A DNA stretch of 64,000 nucleotides from Mycolicibacterium komanii (GTDB lineage: Bacteria > Actinomycetota > Actinomycetes > Mycobacteriales > Mycobacteriaceae), in the NCBI RefSeq assembly GCF_001050035.1, contig NZ_CVTA01000012.1, forward strand, positions 1-64,000, written 5' to 3'. Below the pieces are notes generated by a model. The model saw nothing but the letters and a program-made list of their open reading frames with translations. It was not told the origin of the DNA and did no database searches. Every line of letters begins with the position of its first letter. The first letter of the stretch is position 1. Of this stretch, positions 12,747 through 24,202 are shown piece after piece. Both the position numbers and the translations under genes were made by a program.

Positions 12747-13620
12747 GCCGCGGATCCTCCTTCGGCGGTCCTTCGTGCGGTCACGAACCGTGGCCGCCCG
12801 GCGAGATCGCGCCGTGCGGTGATGTCGTCGAAACACCCTGACCGGCGGAACATCTCGACGGTGTGGTCCGAGGTCGTGTCGTCGTGCTCGACGGCGAGCA
12901 GCCCGCCGGCGCGCAGCCACCGCGTCGCGAGACCGGCGATCCCCTCGATCACGTGCATGCCGTCCGGTCCCCCGAACAACGCGTGGGCCGGATCATGTTC
13001 GGCCACTTCGGGTTCCAGCTGCGCACCGTCGGGGATGTAGGGCGGATTCGCGACGACGAGGTCGACCGCGCCGTCGAGTTCGGGCAGCAGTCCGGGTTGG
13101 GTCACGTCGGCGTGGACTATCTCGACTGCCGAGCCGGCGAGATTGCTCCGCGCGTAGTCGAGCGCGGCCGCGGAGTCGTCGACGGCAACGATGCGTGCGT
13201 CGGGCCGGTTTGTCGCCAGCGCCAGCGCCAGCGCTCCGCTCCCGGTGCACAGATCGACGATCACGGGGGCGGCGGGCAGGTTCTGCGCGAGCGCCCATTC
13301 CAGCAGGGCCTCGGTCTCGGGCCGCGGGATGAACACGCCGGGACCGACGTGCACCTCGACCGGGCCGAACGGTGCGGTGCCGACGAGGTGCTGCAGCGGG
13401 ATGCGGCGGGCGCGTCGGGCGATGAGTTCGTCGTAGCGATCGGCGAAGTCGGGTCCGGCCTCGACGAGGCGGATGCGGCCGCGATCGATGCCCAGCGCGT
13501 GCGCGGCCAGCAGTTCGGCGTCGACGCGCGGCGCGGCGACACCCGCCTCGGCCAGCACCGCCGCCGCGGCGTCGATGAGCCGGCTCAGCGGCGTGGATGC
13601 CGGCGCCGCGCTGGGCCGGG

Positions 13621-13624
<4 letters not shown>
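12743..13624 (-). CDS. prmC: Release factor glutamine methyltransferase
   Basis: N5-methylates the Gln of the GGQ motif in release factors. 293 residues: an N-terminal helical release-factor-binding domain (about 1-90) and a SAM-dependent methyltransferase domain with [17 protein letters not shown] (SAM loop) and the catalytic NPPY. The ATG overlaps the prfA stop by 4 nt (ATGA), indicating translational coupling with its substrate's gene. Confidence 0.96.
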
Positions 13625-14709
<1,085 letters not shown>

Positions 14710-14745
14710 GTCGACCTCCTCTTCGTGACCCCTCGTGAACGCAAA

Positions 14746-14788
14746 CCGGCGCCCGGCCTGGCCGCTGATGCGGCAGATCGGGCGCCGG
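14746..14788 (-). terminator. Hairpin after rpmE: terminator or attenuator
   Basis: A perfect 10-bp stem (CCGGCGCCCG / CGGGCGCCGG; 14,746-14,755 with 14,779-14,788) lies between the rpmE stop and the prfA start. On the minus strand it is followed by TTTGCGTT, a weak U-tract. It may reduce transcription from rpmE into prfA. Confidence 0.6.
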
Positions 14789-14796
14789 AAGGGAAG

Positions 14797-15033
14797 CTAC
14801 TTGTCCGCTGAGCCTTTGTCGGCGGCCTTGCGCTTGCCGTAGCGCTTCTCGAAGCGAGCGACGCGGCCACCGCTGTCGAGGATCTTCTGCTTGCCGGTGT
14901 AGAAGGGATGGCACTGCGAGCAGACCTCGACGTGGATCTGTCCACTCTGCTTCGTGCTCCGCGTGGTGAACGTGTTGCCGCAGCCGCAGTGCACGGTGGT
15001 CTCTACGTAATCAGGGTGAATACCCGTTTTCAT
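14797..15033 (-). CDS. rpmE: 50S ribosomal protein L31 (zinc-binding form)
   Basis: 78 residues. The zinc ligands are present (HCGCGNTF and [13 protein letters not shown]), so this is the zinc-containing L31 form rather than the zinc-free paralogue. A Lys/Arg-rich tail follows. In M. tuberculosis rpmE lies directly next to rho; here a 3.6-kb insertion separates them. Confidence 0.97.
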   Translation of the reverse strand: MKTGIHPDYVETTVHCGCGNTFTTRSTKQSGQIHVEVCSQCHPFYTGKQKILDSGGRVARFEKRYGKRKAADKGSADK

Positions 15034-15116
15034 GGTTTCCTCTTCGATCGTGGCCCCGGGTCGCCCCTCCGCGCTGGAGGTGACGGGCGTGAACCGGAGC
15101 CGAGGGTCAGCGGTCC

Positions 15117-15146
15117 ATTATGCCAGCTCAACCGCCAAGTGCCTAA
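15117..15146 (-). promoter_or_regulatory. rpmE promoter candidate
   Basis: On the minus strand TTAGGC (15,141-15,146) and CATAAT (15,117-15,122) are 18 bp apart, about 85 nt upstream of rpmE. The -10 is good and the -35 weak. Confidence 0.4.
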
Positions 15147-15213
15147 ACGCGTGCGCAGCGGAGGGTATTCCATGGCGGCCCTTCACCGCGAGCGCTCGGC
15201 GGTCGGTGCTCCG

Positions 15214-16785
15214 TCACCGGTGTGGGTGGTACTTGCTGCCGTCGCGCCGCCAGAGCCGCCTGCCGTCGGGCGTGACGCCGCGCGCGACGAGCTCGCGCTT
15301 GAGGATCTTGTTGGTCGCAGTGCTGGGCAGATCGTCGGCGATCCACACGTAGCGGGGCCACGCCTTCGGCGAGAGGTCGCGCTGAGCGGCCAGGAACTCC
15401 TCGAACGTCGCGGGATCGACGTCGGCGTCGTCCTGCAGCACGAGGGCGGCCATCACCTGATCACCGACGAGCTCGTCGGGCACCGGATAGACCGCGACGC
15501 GGTTGACCGCCGGCAGCCGCAGCAGGATCCGTTCGATGGGCGCGGTCGCGAGGTTCTCTCCGTCGACCCGCATCCAGTCGGCGGTGCGCCCGGCCAGGTA
15601 GATGAACCCGTCGGCGTCGCGGTAGGCCAGGTCGCCCGACCAGTACATGCCGTGGCGCATCCGCTCGTCGGTGGCGTCGCTGTCGTTGTAATAGCCACGG
15701 AACAGCCCGCTGCCGTCGGTGTTGACCAGTTCGCCGATCGCGACGTCGGCGTTGGTCAGCGCGCCGTTCTCGTCGAATTCCGCGACCGGGCACTCGGTGA
15801 CGGTGTCGCTGTTGTAGATCGCCACACCCGGAAAGCCCTGTCCGATCGAACCTTTCGGTGTTTCCGGAGTGCGGGTGATGATCACGGCGTTCTCGGTCGA
15901 ACCGAAGCCGTCGTCGACTCTGACGTCGAAGCGACGGCCGAACTCCTCGATGTCGCGGTCGGTGGCCTCGTTGCCGAACGCGACGCGCAGCGGGTTGTCG
16001 CGATCGTCGGGCTCCTCAGGCGTCGCCAGCACGTATGCCAGCGGCTTGCCGACGTAATTCATGTACGTCACGCCGTGGCGCCGGATGTCGGGCAGGAACC
16101 GCGACGCGGAGAACTTGGCCGGCACCATCGCGGCCCCGGCGACGAGCGCGGGCGCCCAGCCGCCCACCACGGCGTTGGAGTGGAACATCGGCATCGAGAG
16201 GTAGCAGACGTCGTTCTCGGCGAGCTCGAACCTCTCGGCCAGCGCGTTGCCTGCGAACAACACCATGAGGTGGGCGACCTGGACCGCCTTGGGATCGCCG
16301 CTGGTACCGGAGGTGAAGATCATCATGAACGTGTCGTCGACCGCGACCTCCCGGTGCGGGGCGAACGCTGGAGCGCCGGCGAGGAAGTCGGCCCACTCGG
16401 TGCTCGATGCGTCGAATACGGTGACGCCCGGCAGATCCAAGCCGTCGAGCAGTGGGCGATTTTCGGCGTCGGTGATCAGGAACTGGCAGTCCACCTTGGT
16501 GATGTCGCGCGCGAGCGCGTCACCGCGCCGGGTGGTGTTGATGCCGCACACCACGTAGCCGCCGAGTCCGGCTCCCGCGAGCGCGATCAGCATGTCGGGG
16601 GTGTTGCCGAGGAGCACGCCGACGTGCAGGGGCCGGTCCGGATCGGCGGCCATGATCAGAGCGGCGGCCTGCGTCTTGGCTTCGTCGAGGTATTGGCGGT
16701 AGGTCCAGGTGCGGTCTCCATACCGAATGGCGACGGTGTCGCGATCGGCGCGCTCGTTGAGCAGCTGCTGGAGTGTGTCCGCCAT
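15214..16785 (-). CDS. Fatty-acyl-CoA/AMP ligase (FadD1/FadD17-like)
   Basis: ANL-superfamily enzyme of 523 residues that would activate a carboxylic acid to an acyl-adenylate and then to acyl-CoA. Visible motifs: the P-loop-like MIFTSGTSGDPKAV (about 155-168), the adenine-binding GFGSTEN, SGDLAYRDADGFIYLAGR, and the C-terminal lysine region TATNKILKREL. The substrate cannot be told from sequence; the closest mycobacterial types are FadD1/FadD17. Divergent from the TetR gene, with a perfect operator-like palindrome between them. Confidence 0.88.
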   Translation of the reverse strand: MADTLQQLLNERADRDTVAIRYGDRTWTYRQYLDEAKTQAAALIMAADPDRPLHVGVLLGNTPDMLIALAGAGLGGYVVCGINTTRRGDALARDITKVDCQFLITDAENRPLLDGLDLPGVTVFDASSTEWADFLAGAPAFAPHREVAVDDTFMMIFTSGTSGDPKAVQVAHLMVLFAGNALAERFELAENDVCYLSMPMFHSNAVVGGWAPALVAGAAMVPAKFSASRFLPDIRRHGVTYMNYVGKPLAYVLATPEEPDDRDNPLRVAFGNEATDRDIEEFGRRFDVRVDDGFGSTENAVIITRTPETPKGSIGQGFPGVAIYNSDTVTECPVAEFDENGALTNADVAIGELVNTDGSGLFRGYYNDSDATDERMRHGMYWSGDLAYRDADGFIYLAGRTADWMRVDGENLATAPIERILLRLPAVNRVAVYPVPDELVGDQVMAALVLQDDADVDPATFEEFLAAQRDLSPKAWPRYVWIADDLPSTATNKILKRELVARGVTPDGRRLWRRDGSKYHPHR

Positions 16786-16816
16786 GGCTCACCTCTCGAC
16801 CGTGAACAGATTCGCG

Positions 16817-16838
16817 ATTGTGTCTACCATGACACAAT
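16817..16838. promoter_or_regulatory. Perfect inverted repeat, likely TetR operator
   Basis: ATTGTGTC-N6-GACACAAT, 8-bp perfect arms, lies in the fadD/TetR divergent region. On the minus strand it contains a -10-like TAGACA placed for the fadD gene, so a bound repressor would block that promoter. Confidence 0.7.
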
Positions 16839-16886
16839 GCTCCGACCGGCCCGCTCGCGGGCGAGTTTGATGGAGGAGTCCACCTG

Positions 16887-17492
16887 GTGACGAGCGGCGC
16901 CGCCACCAAGAACGTCCGCGATCGTCTGATCGACGCGGCAGAGACATGCATGCGCGCCAAGGGAATTCGTGCGACCACGGTATCCGAGGTGGCCGAAGTC
17001 GCAGGCGTCTCCCGCGGTTGGCTCTACCGCCACTTCCCCGACAAGGTGTCCCTGCTGGGCGCGGCGATCGTCCGGCTCAACAACGCCTACTGGTCCGAAG
17101 CACACGCGATGCTCGAGCGCGTGGAGGGCCTCGACCGACAGATCGCCGCCGGGATCCTGCACGGGCGCACCGCGTACGACGACCCGGGCGCCTTGCTGAT
17201 GAAGCTGCGCATCGACGAGCCGGAGGAATTCGCCGCCTGCGCCGGTGCCGGTGTCCAGGGGCTGGTGCCCGACCTGGCCGACTTCTGGTCGCGCTACCTG
17301 GTCGCCGCGCGCGATTCGGGCGAGATCCACCCCGGGACCGATATCGCCGAGGCATCGGAATGGCTTGCCCGCGTACTGATCTCGCTTGCGACGGTACCCG
17401 GTAAAACGCTCGACCCCAGCGACGGCGACGCGGTGCTTCGACACCTGCGCCGCTACGTCATGCCGGGGTTGCGGGCCGATCCCGCCGGGTGA
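16887..17492 (+). CDS. TetR/AcrR family transcriptional regulator
   Basis: 201 residues from a GTG start. The N-terminal DNA-binding domain (about 8-55) has the family helix-turn-helix TTVSEVAEVAGVSRGWLYRHFPDK; the C-terminal ligand domain is not assignable. It is divergent from the acyl-CoA ligase gene and probably represses it, and itself, through the 22-bp palindrome at 16,817-16,838, with a fatty acid or acyl-CoA as possible inducer (inference). Its 3' end overlaps the convergent MDMPI-family gene by 35 nt. Confidence 0.9.
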   Translation: MTSGAATKNVRDRLIDAAETCMRAKGIRATTVSEVAEVAGVSRGWLYRHFPDKVSLLGAAIVRLNNAYWSEAHAMLERVEGLDRQIAAGILHGRTAYDDPGALLMKLRIDEPEEFAACAGAGVQGLVPDLADFWSRYLVAARDSGEIHPGTDIAEASEWLARVLISLATVPGKTLDPSDGDAVLRHLRRYVMPGLRADPAG

Positions 17493-18072
17493 TGTCACCG
17501 GGTGCCGAACGGCCGGTCAGCATCATCAGGATGTCGCGTATCGGCGCCTCGATGCGGCGGCCCTCCCCGACTCGGAAATCTGCGTCTGTCGCCACAAGTT
17601 CCATGCCGCGCAGGCGCTGTCGCGCGTTGAACGGAAACCCACTGGCCCATACGCGTTCCGCCGCGGCGACCGCCGCGTCCACCGGCATGGGCCGGTCGAT
17701 GCCGAGGGGCACCGCGACGTCTTGAGTGTGGACCAGCACATCGAGCAGCGGATCGAGCTCGCTGGTGCCCGGCGGACGCTTACGTGAGCCACGCATGTTC
17801 CGCAGTGCGGCGGTGAGTTCGGCGGGTGATCTCTTGTCCCGCAGGGCGGCTCGATGAACCATTGTGTTGAACCGGAAGCCGTGCCGAAGTAGCTCGAACA
17901 ACATCCTCGATTTCGGCAATTGCGAATGCGTGATGTGCGCGGCGACCTCCCGCACGGTCCACCCCGCACACAGGGACGGTGTCGTCCATCGCTCGGGCTC
18001 GAGACCCTCGAGCATGTCGGCGAGGTTCGCGCGCTGCTCGTCGATGTGTCGCCAAACGGTGTCGGAGTCCAT
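17458..18072 (-). CDS. Maleylpyruvate-isomerase/mycothiol-dependent (DinB-fold) family protein
   Basis: 204 residues with the N-terminal MDMPI-type four-helix bundle: LCAGWTVREVAAHITHSQ carries one metal-ligand His and LVHTQDVAVPLG another. The family includes mycothiol-dependent isomerases and S-transferases; the substrate here is unknown. The ATG at 18,070-18,072 is preferred over a GTG six bases earlier because GAGGAGG sits just before it. Divergent from a MarR gene with a shared palindrome, so it is probably MarR-controlled. Confidence 0.8.
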   Translation of the reverse strand: MDSDTVWRHIDEQRANLADMLEGLEPERWTTPSLCAGWTVREVAAHITHSQLPKSRMLFELLRHGFRFNTMVHRAALRDKRSPAELTAALRNMRGSRKRPPGTSELDPLLDVLVHTQDVAVPLGIDRPMPVDAAVAAAERVWASGFPFNARQRLRGMELVATDADFRVGEGRRIEAPIRDILMMLTGRSAPGDITRRDRPATPA

Positions 18073-18093
18073 CGCCACCTCCTCATTTAGTCA

Positions 18094-18121
18094 GGTTCCC
18101 TGACAATATAGTCAGGGAACC
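18094..18121. promoter_or_regulatory. Perfect inverted repeat, likely MarR operator
   Basis: GGTTCCCTGAC-N6-GTCAGGGAACC has 11-bp perfect arms. It overlaps a plus-strand promoter CTGACA (18,100-18,105)-17 bp-TACTAA (18,123-18,128) for the MarR gene and a minus-strand CTGACT/GACTAA pair for the MDMPI-family gene, so one bound dimer could shut both. Confidence 0.75.
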
Positions 18122-18137
18122 GTACTAAAATCAACGG

Positions 18138-18587
18138 GTGACCGACTGGGTGAGCACCGCAACTTTGATGTTCATCGGCCATCGCGCCGCCGAGACACGT
18201 GTCATGGAGGCCTTGGCCGCAGTCGGCGCCGACGACATCACGCTCGCGCAGTCGAGGCTGATGCAGCGCCTCGACCTGCGGCACGTGAATTCGAGCGGTA
18301 TGCGGCTGACGGATCTCGCCGAGCAGGCGCGCGTCACCAAGCAGACCGCCGGCGCACTGCTCGATCAACTCGAACGTGCCGGATACGTCGTGCGCTCACC
18401 CGACCCGAACGATGCGCGCGCCAGGCTTGTCACATTGAGCGACAAGGGCATGGCGGTGTGCCGGGCCGCAGGCGAAGAGATCGCCAAGGTCGAGGACGAG
18501 TGGCGAAGTTTCCTCGGCGAGCGCCGATTTCAACAACTTCGCGACGCCCTGATAGCGCTACGCGAGATCACCGACCCTTATCAGTGA
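18138..18587 (+). CDS. MarR family transcriptional regulator
   Basis: 149 residues with a winged helix: helix-turn-helix LTDLAEQARVTKQTAGALLDQLERAGYV and wing PDPNDARARLVTLSDKG. The GTG start is about 9 nt after a -10-like TACTAA, so the mRNA may be leaderless. It sits beside a perfect 28-bp palindrome and a divergent MDMPI-family gene, a typical autoregulated repressor-target pair. The inducer is unknown. Confidence 0.9.
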   Translation: MTDWVSTATLMFIGHRAAETRVMEALAAVGADDITLAQSRLMQRLDLRHVNSSGMRLTDLAEQARVTKQTAGALLDQLERAGYVVRSPDPNDARARLVTLSDKGMAVCRAAGEEIAKVEDEWRSFLGERRFQQLRDALIALREITDPYQ

Positions 18588-18597
18588 ACCTTTCGGC

Positions 18598-18621
18598 GCG
18601 CTGCCGATCGACCGGCAGCGC
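18598..18621. terminator. Bidirectional hairpin between marR-type gene and rho
   Basis: GCGCTGCCG-N6-CGGCAGCGC forms a perfect 9-bp stem between two convergent genes. There is no strong U-tract on either strand, so termination is inferred from position. Confidence 0.5.
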
Positions 18622-18635
18622 ACCCGAACCGTTGG

Positions 18636-20564
18636 TCAGTCCGCGTCCATCGAGCCAGGCGTGGTCTTGGAGACCTGCACCAGGAACTCGTAGTTGTTCT
18701 TGGTCTTGCGCAGCTGGCTCATCAACAGGTCGATGGCCTGATGCGGGTCCAGCCCGGACAGCACGCGACGCAACTTGTGCACGATCGCGAATTCGTCCGG
18801 CGAGAGCAACAACTCGTCCTTACGGGTGCCGGACGGGTTGACGTCGACGGCCGGGAAGACGCGCCGCTCGGCGATCTTGCGGTCGAGCTTGAGCTCGGCG
18901 TTGCCGGTGCCCTTGAACTCCTCGAAGATCACCGTGTCACCCGTCGACCCGGTCTCCACCATGGCGGTGGCGACGATCGTCAGCGAGCCGCCCTCTTCGA
19001 TGTTGCGGGCCGCGCCGAGGAATCGCTTCGGCGGATACAGCGCGGTCGAATCCACACCACCGGACAGGATGCGACCCGAGGCCGGCGACGCGTTGTTGTA
19101 CGCGCGGCCGAGGCGGGTGATCGAGTCGAGCAGCACGACGACGTCCTTACCCTGCTCGACGAGCCGCTTGGCCCGCTCGATCGCCAGCTCGGCGGCCTGG
19201 GTGTGGTCAGAAGGCGGCCGGTCGAACGTCGAGGCGATGACCTCGCCCTTGACCGAGCGCTGCATGTCGGTCACCTCTTCCGGACGCTCGTCGACGAGCA
19301 CCACCATCAGGTGGCATTCCGGATTGTTGGTGGTGATCGCGTTCGCGATGTCCTGAAGGATCGTGGTCTTACCGGCCTTCGGCGGAGACACGATCAACGC
19401 GCGCTGTCCCTTGCCGATCGGCATGATCAGGTCGATGACGCGGGTGGTGAGCTTCTCGGTGGTCGTCTCCAGGCGCAGCCGCTGATTCGGGTACAGCGGC
19501 GTGAGCTTGTTGAACTCCGGCCGCTTCTTGGCCTCGTCGACGGGCTTGCCGTTGACGGTGTCCAGACGCACCAGTGGGTTGAACTTCTGCCGCTGGTTGG
19601 TCTGCTCGCCGTCCTTGGGCACGCGCACGGCACCGGTCACGGCGTCGCCGCGACGCAGACCGTTCTTGCGCACCATGTTCATCGAGACGTACACGTCGTT
19701 CGGGCCGGCCAGATAGCCGGAGGTGCGGACGAACGCGTAGTTGTCGAGCACATCGAGGATGCCCGCGACGGGTTGAACGACGTCGTCCTCGCGCAGTTCG
19801 GTGTCGCGGTCACCGCCGCCGCCGTCACCGCCGCGCTCACGGCGCCTACGGTCCCGGAATCGACGACCCCGGCGACCGCCACGGCCCTCGCCGTCGTCGT
19901 CATTGTTGTTGTTGCTGCTGTTGTTGCTGTTGCCACCGCCGCCGCGGTTCTGGCCACCGCCCTGCTGGTCGCCTTGCTGCTGATCGCCCTCGGACTTGGT
20001 GTCCGACTTGCTGGGCTGATCGTTCTGGCGCTCGTTGGACTTGGCGTCTTGAGCGGCGTTGTCGTTCTGGTTGCCCGAACCGTCGGGCGCGCCGGTTCCG
20101 CGGGACGCGCCACGACGCTCACGGCGCCGGGGCTGTTGTTCGGTGTCGGCATTCGAGGAACGGTCGGAGCCGCCGGACTCGGCCGACTCGGCTTTCGGAG
20201 CGTCCTTGGCGGGCTCGGCGTTCTTGGCCTCGTTCGCCGCGGGCGCCTCGCCACCGGCGGACGCCTGTCCGCGGCCGTTCGACTCGCCGCGCCGCTCACG
20301 GATCGCGGCGACCAGTTCGCCCTTGCGCATGCCGGACGCGCCTTCGACGCCGATTTCCTTGGCCAGAGCGCGCAGCTCGGGCAGCACCATGGTCGACAGC
20401 GAGCCGGAACGATTGCCGGAGGCGCCGGCCGCAGCGGTCTCCGCGGACGGCGTGGCGTTCGGCGAATCCGCCGCCGCAGAAGTTGAGGTGTCTGAATTCA
20501 CGGGGTTCGACAGCTCGTTGTTATCGCTGCTGCCCCCAGCCGTGATCAGGTCCGTTTCAGTCAC
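18636..20564 (-). CDS. rho: Transcription termination factor Rho
   Basis: Hexameric RNA helicase that ends transcription. 642 residues: Rho N-terminal helical domain (about 55-100), a long low-complexity insert (about 100-260) rich in Asn, Gly, Gln, Arg and Asp as in other actinobacterial Rho proteins, the RNA-binding cold-shock-like domain (about 268-345), and the ATPase with Walker A SPPKAGKTT and R-loop/Q-loop regions. The insert region in DNA shows GTT/GCT triplet runs near 19,901-19,930. In M. tuberculosis rho follows thrB as here. Confidence 0.97.
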   Translation of the reverse strand: MTETDLITAGGSSDNNELSNPVNSDTSTSAAADSPNATPSAETAAAGASGNRSGSLSTMVLPELRALAKEIGVEGASGMRKGELVAAIRERRGESNGRGQASAGGEAPAANEAKNAEPAKDAPKAESAESGGSDRSSNADTEQQPRRRERRGASRGTGAPDGSGNQNDNAAQDAKSNERQNDQPSKSDTKSEGDQQQGDQQGGGQNRGGGGNSNNSSNNNNDDDGEGRGGRRGRRFRDRRRRERGGDGGGGDRDTELREDDVVQPVAGILDVLDNYAFVRTSGYLAGPNDVYVSMNMVRKNGLRRGDAVTGAVRVPKDGEQTNQRQKFNPLVRLDTVNGKPVDEAKKRPEFNKLTPLYPNQRLRLETTTEKLTTRVIDLIMPIGKGQRALIVSPPKAGKTTILQDIANAITTNNPECHLMVVLVDERPEEVTDMQRSVKGEVIASTFDRPPSDHTQAAELAIERAKRLVEQGKDVVVLLDSITRLGRAYNNASPASGRILSGGVDSTALYPPKRFLGAARNIEEGGSLTIVATAMVETGSTGDTVIFEEFKGTGNAELKLDRKIAERRVFPAVDVNPSGTRKDELLLSPDEFAIVHKLRRVLSGLDPHQAIDLLMSQLRKTKNNYEFLVQVSKTTPGSMDAD

Positions 20565-20847
20565 GGATTTCCTTTCTTTCCCTCGCCGACCGAGTCGTGC
20601 GGGGGTTCGGTGCGATCAGTCCATCCACTGAACGCATGGGCCCCACCATTGCCCCTGCAACGGTGATGGGCGGACTTCGCCGGTGTGCGGCGAACCGTCA
20701 TCTACGAGAAGAATTGGTGGTGTCCTAGTGTCGGCGCAGGTAGACACGCTGCGATTGCCGGACGACTGCGAGAATATCCCGCATCGGGACGGGAAGCAAG
20801 AAAGACATGTGTGTCGTGTTGCTCCTGTGATTGCTGTTCTCGCGCGA
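20565..20847 (-). promoter_or_regulatory. rho leader with promoter and two hairpins
   Basis: The 283 bp between thrB and rho hold no gene. On the minus strand a good promoter TTGCTT (20,794-20,799)-17 bp-TATTCT (20,771-20,776) gives a leader of about 200 nt. Two hairpins lie in it: TTCGCCG/CGGCGAA (20,676-20,694) and CACCATTGC/GCAACGGTG (20,644-20,665, one mismatch). A long structured leader fits the autoregulation known for rho in other bacteria. Confidence 0.55.
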
Positions 20848-21795
<948 letters not shown>

Positions 21796-22878
21796 CTATC
21801 CCAGCCCCAACTGCTCGACGACGGCGACCGGATCCACGGGCACCGCGATGACCGGCGGCATGCCCTTCAGCGCGGTGTCCGGATCCTTGAGCCCGTTGCC
21901 GGTCACCGTGCACACGACGGTCGAACCCTTCGCCACCCAACCGTCTTCGATCGATTTGAGCAGACCCGCGATGCTGGCCGCCGACGCCGGCTCCACGAAC
22001 ACCCCCTCGGTACTGGCTACCAGGTGGTAGGCCGACAGGATTTCGTCGTCGGTGGCGGCCAGGAATCGACCGTCGGACTTCTGCTGCGCCTCCACGGCGG
22101 TGGCCCACGATGCGGGCGAGCCGATCCGGATTGCCGTCGCGATGGTCTCCGGGTTCTTGACCGGCTCACCGAGCACCAGCGGTGCCGCACCGGCCGCCTG
22201 CGTTCCCAGCATGCGCGGCAGGCGATCCGAGACGCCGTCGCGGTGGTATTCGGTGTAGCCCTTCCAGTACGCGGTGATGTTGCCGGCGTTGCCGACCGGC
22301 AGCGAGTGCACATCGGGTGCGACGCCGAGCGCGTCGACGATCTCGAAGGCTGCGGTCTTCTGTCCTTCGATCCGGTACGGGTTGACGGAGTTGACCAGCG
22401 ACACGGTCGGGAAGTCGGCGGTGATCTTGCGGGCCAGTTCCAGGCAGTCGTCGAAGTTGCCGTCGATCTGGATGATCTTGGCGCCGTGCATGACCGCTTG
22501 CGCGAGCTTGCCCATCGCGATCTTGCCCTGCGGCACCAGCACCGCGCAGGTGATGCCCGCCCTGGCCGCGTAGGCCGCGGCCGATGCCGAGGTGTTTCCC
22601 GTCGATGCGCACAGCACCGCCTGCTGGCCGCGGCCCACGGCCTCGGTCACGGCCATGGTCATTCCGCGATCCTTGAACGAGCCGGTCGGGTTGAGCCCCT
22701 CGATCTTCAGATGCACAGTGCAGCCGGTCAGTTCGGACAGACCCGGGGCGGGCAGCAGCGGCGTGCCGCCCTCGCGCAGGGTGATCGGCGTCCAGTTGTC
22801 CTGGACCGGGAGACGGTCCCGGTATGCGGCGATCAGCCCGGGCCAGGGCTGGTGCACGGTCTGCGCTGAGGCGCTCAT
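21796..22878 (-). CDS. thrC: Threonine synthase
   Basis: PLP enzyme that turns O-phosphohomoserine into threonine. 360 residues; the PLP lysine is Lys69 in [12 protein letters not shown], and the phosphate-binding loop PVGNAGNI is present. The ATG overlaps the hom stop by 4 nt. Confidence 0.97.
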   Translation of the reverse strand: MSASAQTVHQPWPGLIAAYRDRLPVQDNWTPITLREGGTPLLPAPGLSELTGCTVHLKIEGLNPTGSFKDRGMTMAVTEAVGRGQQAVLCASTGNTSASAAAYAARAGITCAVLVPQGKIAMGKLAQAVMHGAKIIQIDGNFDDCLELARKITADFPTVSLVNSVNPYRIEGQKTAAFEIVDALGVAPDVHSLPVGNAGNITAYWKGYTEYHRDGVSDRLPRMLGTQAAGAAPLVLGEPVKNPETIATAIRIGSPASWATAVEAQQKSDGRFLAATDDEILSAYHLVASTEGVFVEPASAASIAGLLKSIEDGWVAKGSTVVCTVTGNGLKDPDTALKGMPPVIAVPVDPVAVVEQLGLG

Positions 22879-24200
22879 TCGGTCGTTCCTTCCATACGCA
22901 GCACGCTGTTGATGCTCTGCACGACGTCGAGGTCGGCCAGTGCCGCCACCGTTTCCGACAGTGCGGCGTCGGTGGCCTGGTGGGTCACCACCACGATGCG
23001 TGCGCCACAGCGCTGGCCGCCCTCGTCGACCACGCCCTCCTGGCGGACCTGGGCGATGCTGACGTCGCGTTTGCCGAATTCGGCTGCCACAGCGGACAAC
23101 ACACCAGCGCGGTCGGCGACGTTCATGTTGACGTAGTACCGGGTCGGGATGAAGCCGATCGGTGCGATGGGCAGCTTGGCGTACTTCGACTCGCGTGGTC
23201 CGCGGCCGCCCTGCACCCGGTTGCGCGCCGCCATCACGAGGTCGCCCATCACCGCCGAGGCCGTGGGCGCACCACCGGCCCCCTGCCCGTAGAACATCAG
23301 CCTGCCCGCGGCTTCGGCCTCGACGACGACGGCGTTGAACGCGCCGTTGACGGCGGCGAGCGGATGATCCAACGGAACCAACGCGGGGTACACCCGCGCC
23401 GAAACCCGTTGCTGTCCTTCATCGCCGGTGAGCCGCTCGCAGATGGCCAGCAGCTTGATGGTGCAGCCGAGCGCCTTGGCGGATTCGAAGTCGGCGCTGC
23501 TGACCTTGGTGATGCCTTCGCGGTAGACGTCGTCGGCGGTGACGCGGGTGTGGAATGCGATCGACGCCAGGATCGCGGCCTTCGCCGCGGCGTCGTATCC
23601 CTCGACGTCGGCGGTCGGATCGGCCTCGGCGTAACCGAGGGCGCTCGCGTCGGCCAGCGCGCTGGTGTAGTCGGCGCCGGTGCTGTCCATCTCCGAGAGG
23701 ATGTAGTTGGTGGTGCCGTTGACGATGCCCGCGACCCGCACGACCGAATCTCCCGCCAGCGACTGGGTGAGCGGGCGGATGACGGGGATCGCACCGGCGA
23801 CCGCCGCCTCGAAATACAGGTCGACTCGGGCGGTTTCGGCCGCCTGAGCGAGCTCGCCGGTCGACACCGCCATCAGTGCCTTGTTCGCCGTGACCACCGA
23901 CTTGCCCTGTTCCAGCGCGGCGAGGATGGCTTTGCGCGCGGGTTCGACGGGTCCCATCAACTCGACGACGATGTCGACGTCGTCGCGGGAGACGAGTTCC
24001 TCGATGTTGTCGGTCAGCTTGCCGACGGGGATACCGCGATCGTCGGCCACCCGGCGGACGCCGACACCGCGCAGCACCAGTGGCGCGCCGATGCGTGCGG
24101 CCAGGTCCTCGGCGCTCTCCTCGATGATGCGCACGACCTGGCTGCCGACGTTCCCATAGCCCAGGACCGCCACGCCGATGGGCTTTTCGGTGTCAGACAT
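22875..24200 (-). CDS. hom: Homoserine dehydrogenase
   Basis: Reduces aspartate semialdehyde to homoserine. 441 residues: a Rossmann NAD(P) domain ([12 protein letters not shown], about 10-21), a catalytic domain containing [14 protein letters not shown], and a C-terminal ACT domain (about 355-435) likely to mediate threonine feedback. Lies 2 nt after lysA and overlaps thrC. Confidence 0.97.
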   Translation of the reverse strand: MSDTEKPIGVAVLGYGNVGSQVVRIIEESAEDLAARIGAPLVLRGVGVRRVADDRGIPVGKLTDNIEELVSRDDVDIVVELMGPVEPARKAILAALEQGKSVVTANKALMAVSTGELAQAAETARVDLYFEAAVAGAIPVIRPLTQSLAGDSVVRVAGIVNGTTNYILSEMDSTGADYTSALADASALGYAEADPTADVEGYDAAAKAAILASIAFHTRVTADDVYREGITKVSSADFESAKALGCTIKLLAICERLTGDEGQQRVSARVYPALVPLDHPLAAVNGAFNAVVVEAEAAGRLMFYGQGAGGAPTASAVMGDLVMAARNRVQGGRGPRESKYAKLPIAPIGFIPTRYYVNMNVADRAGVLSAVAAEFGKRDVSIAQVRQEGVVDEGGQRCGARIVVVTHQATDAALSETVAALADLDVVQSINSVLRMEGTTE

Positions 24201-24202
24201 CG

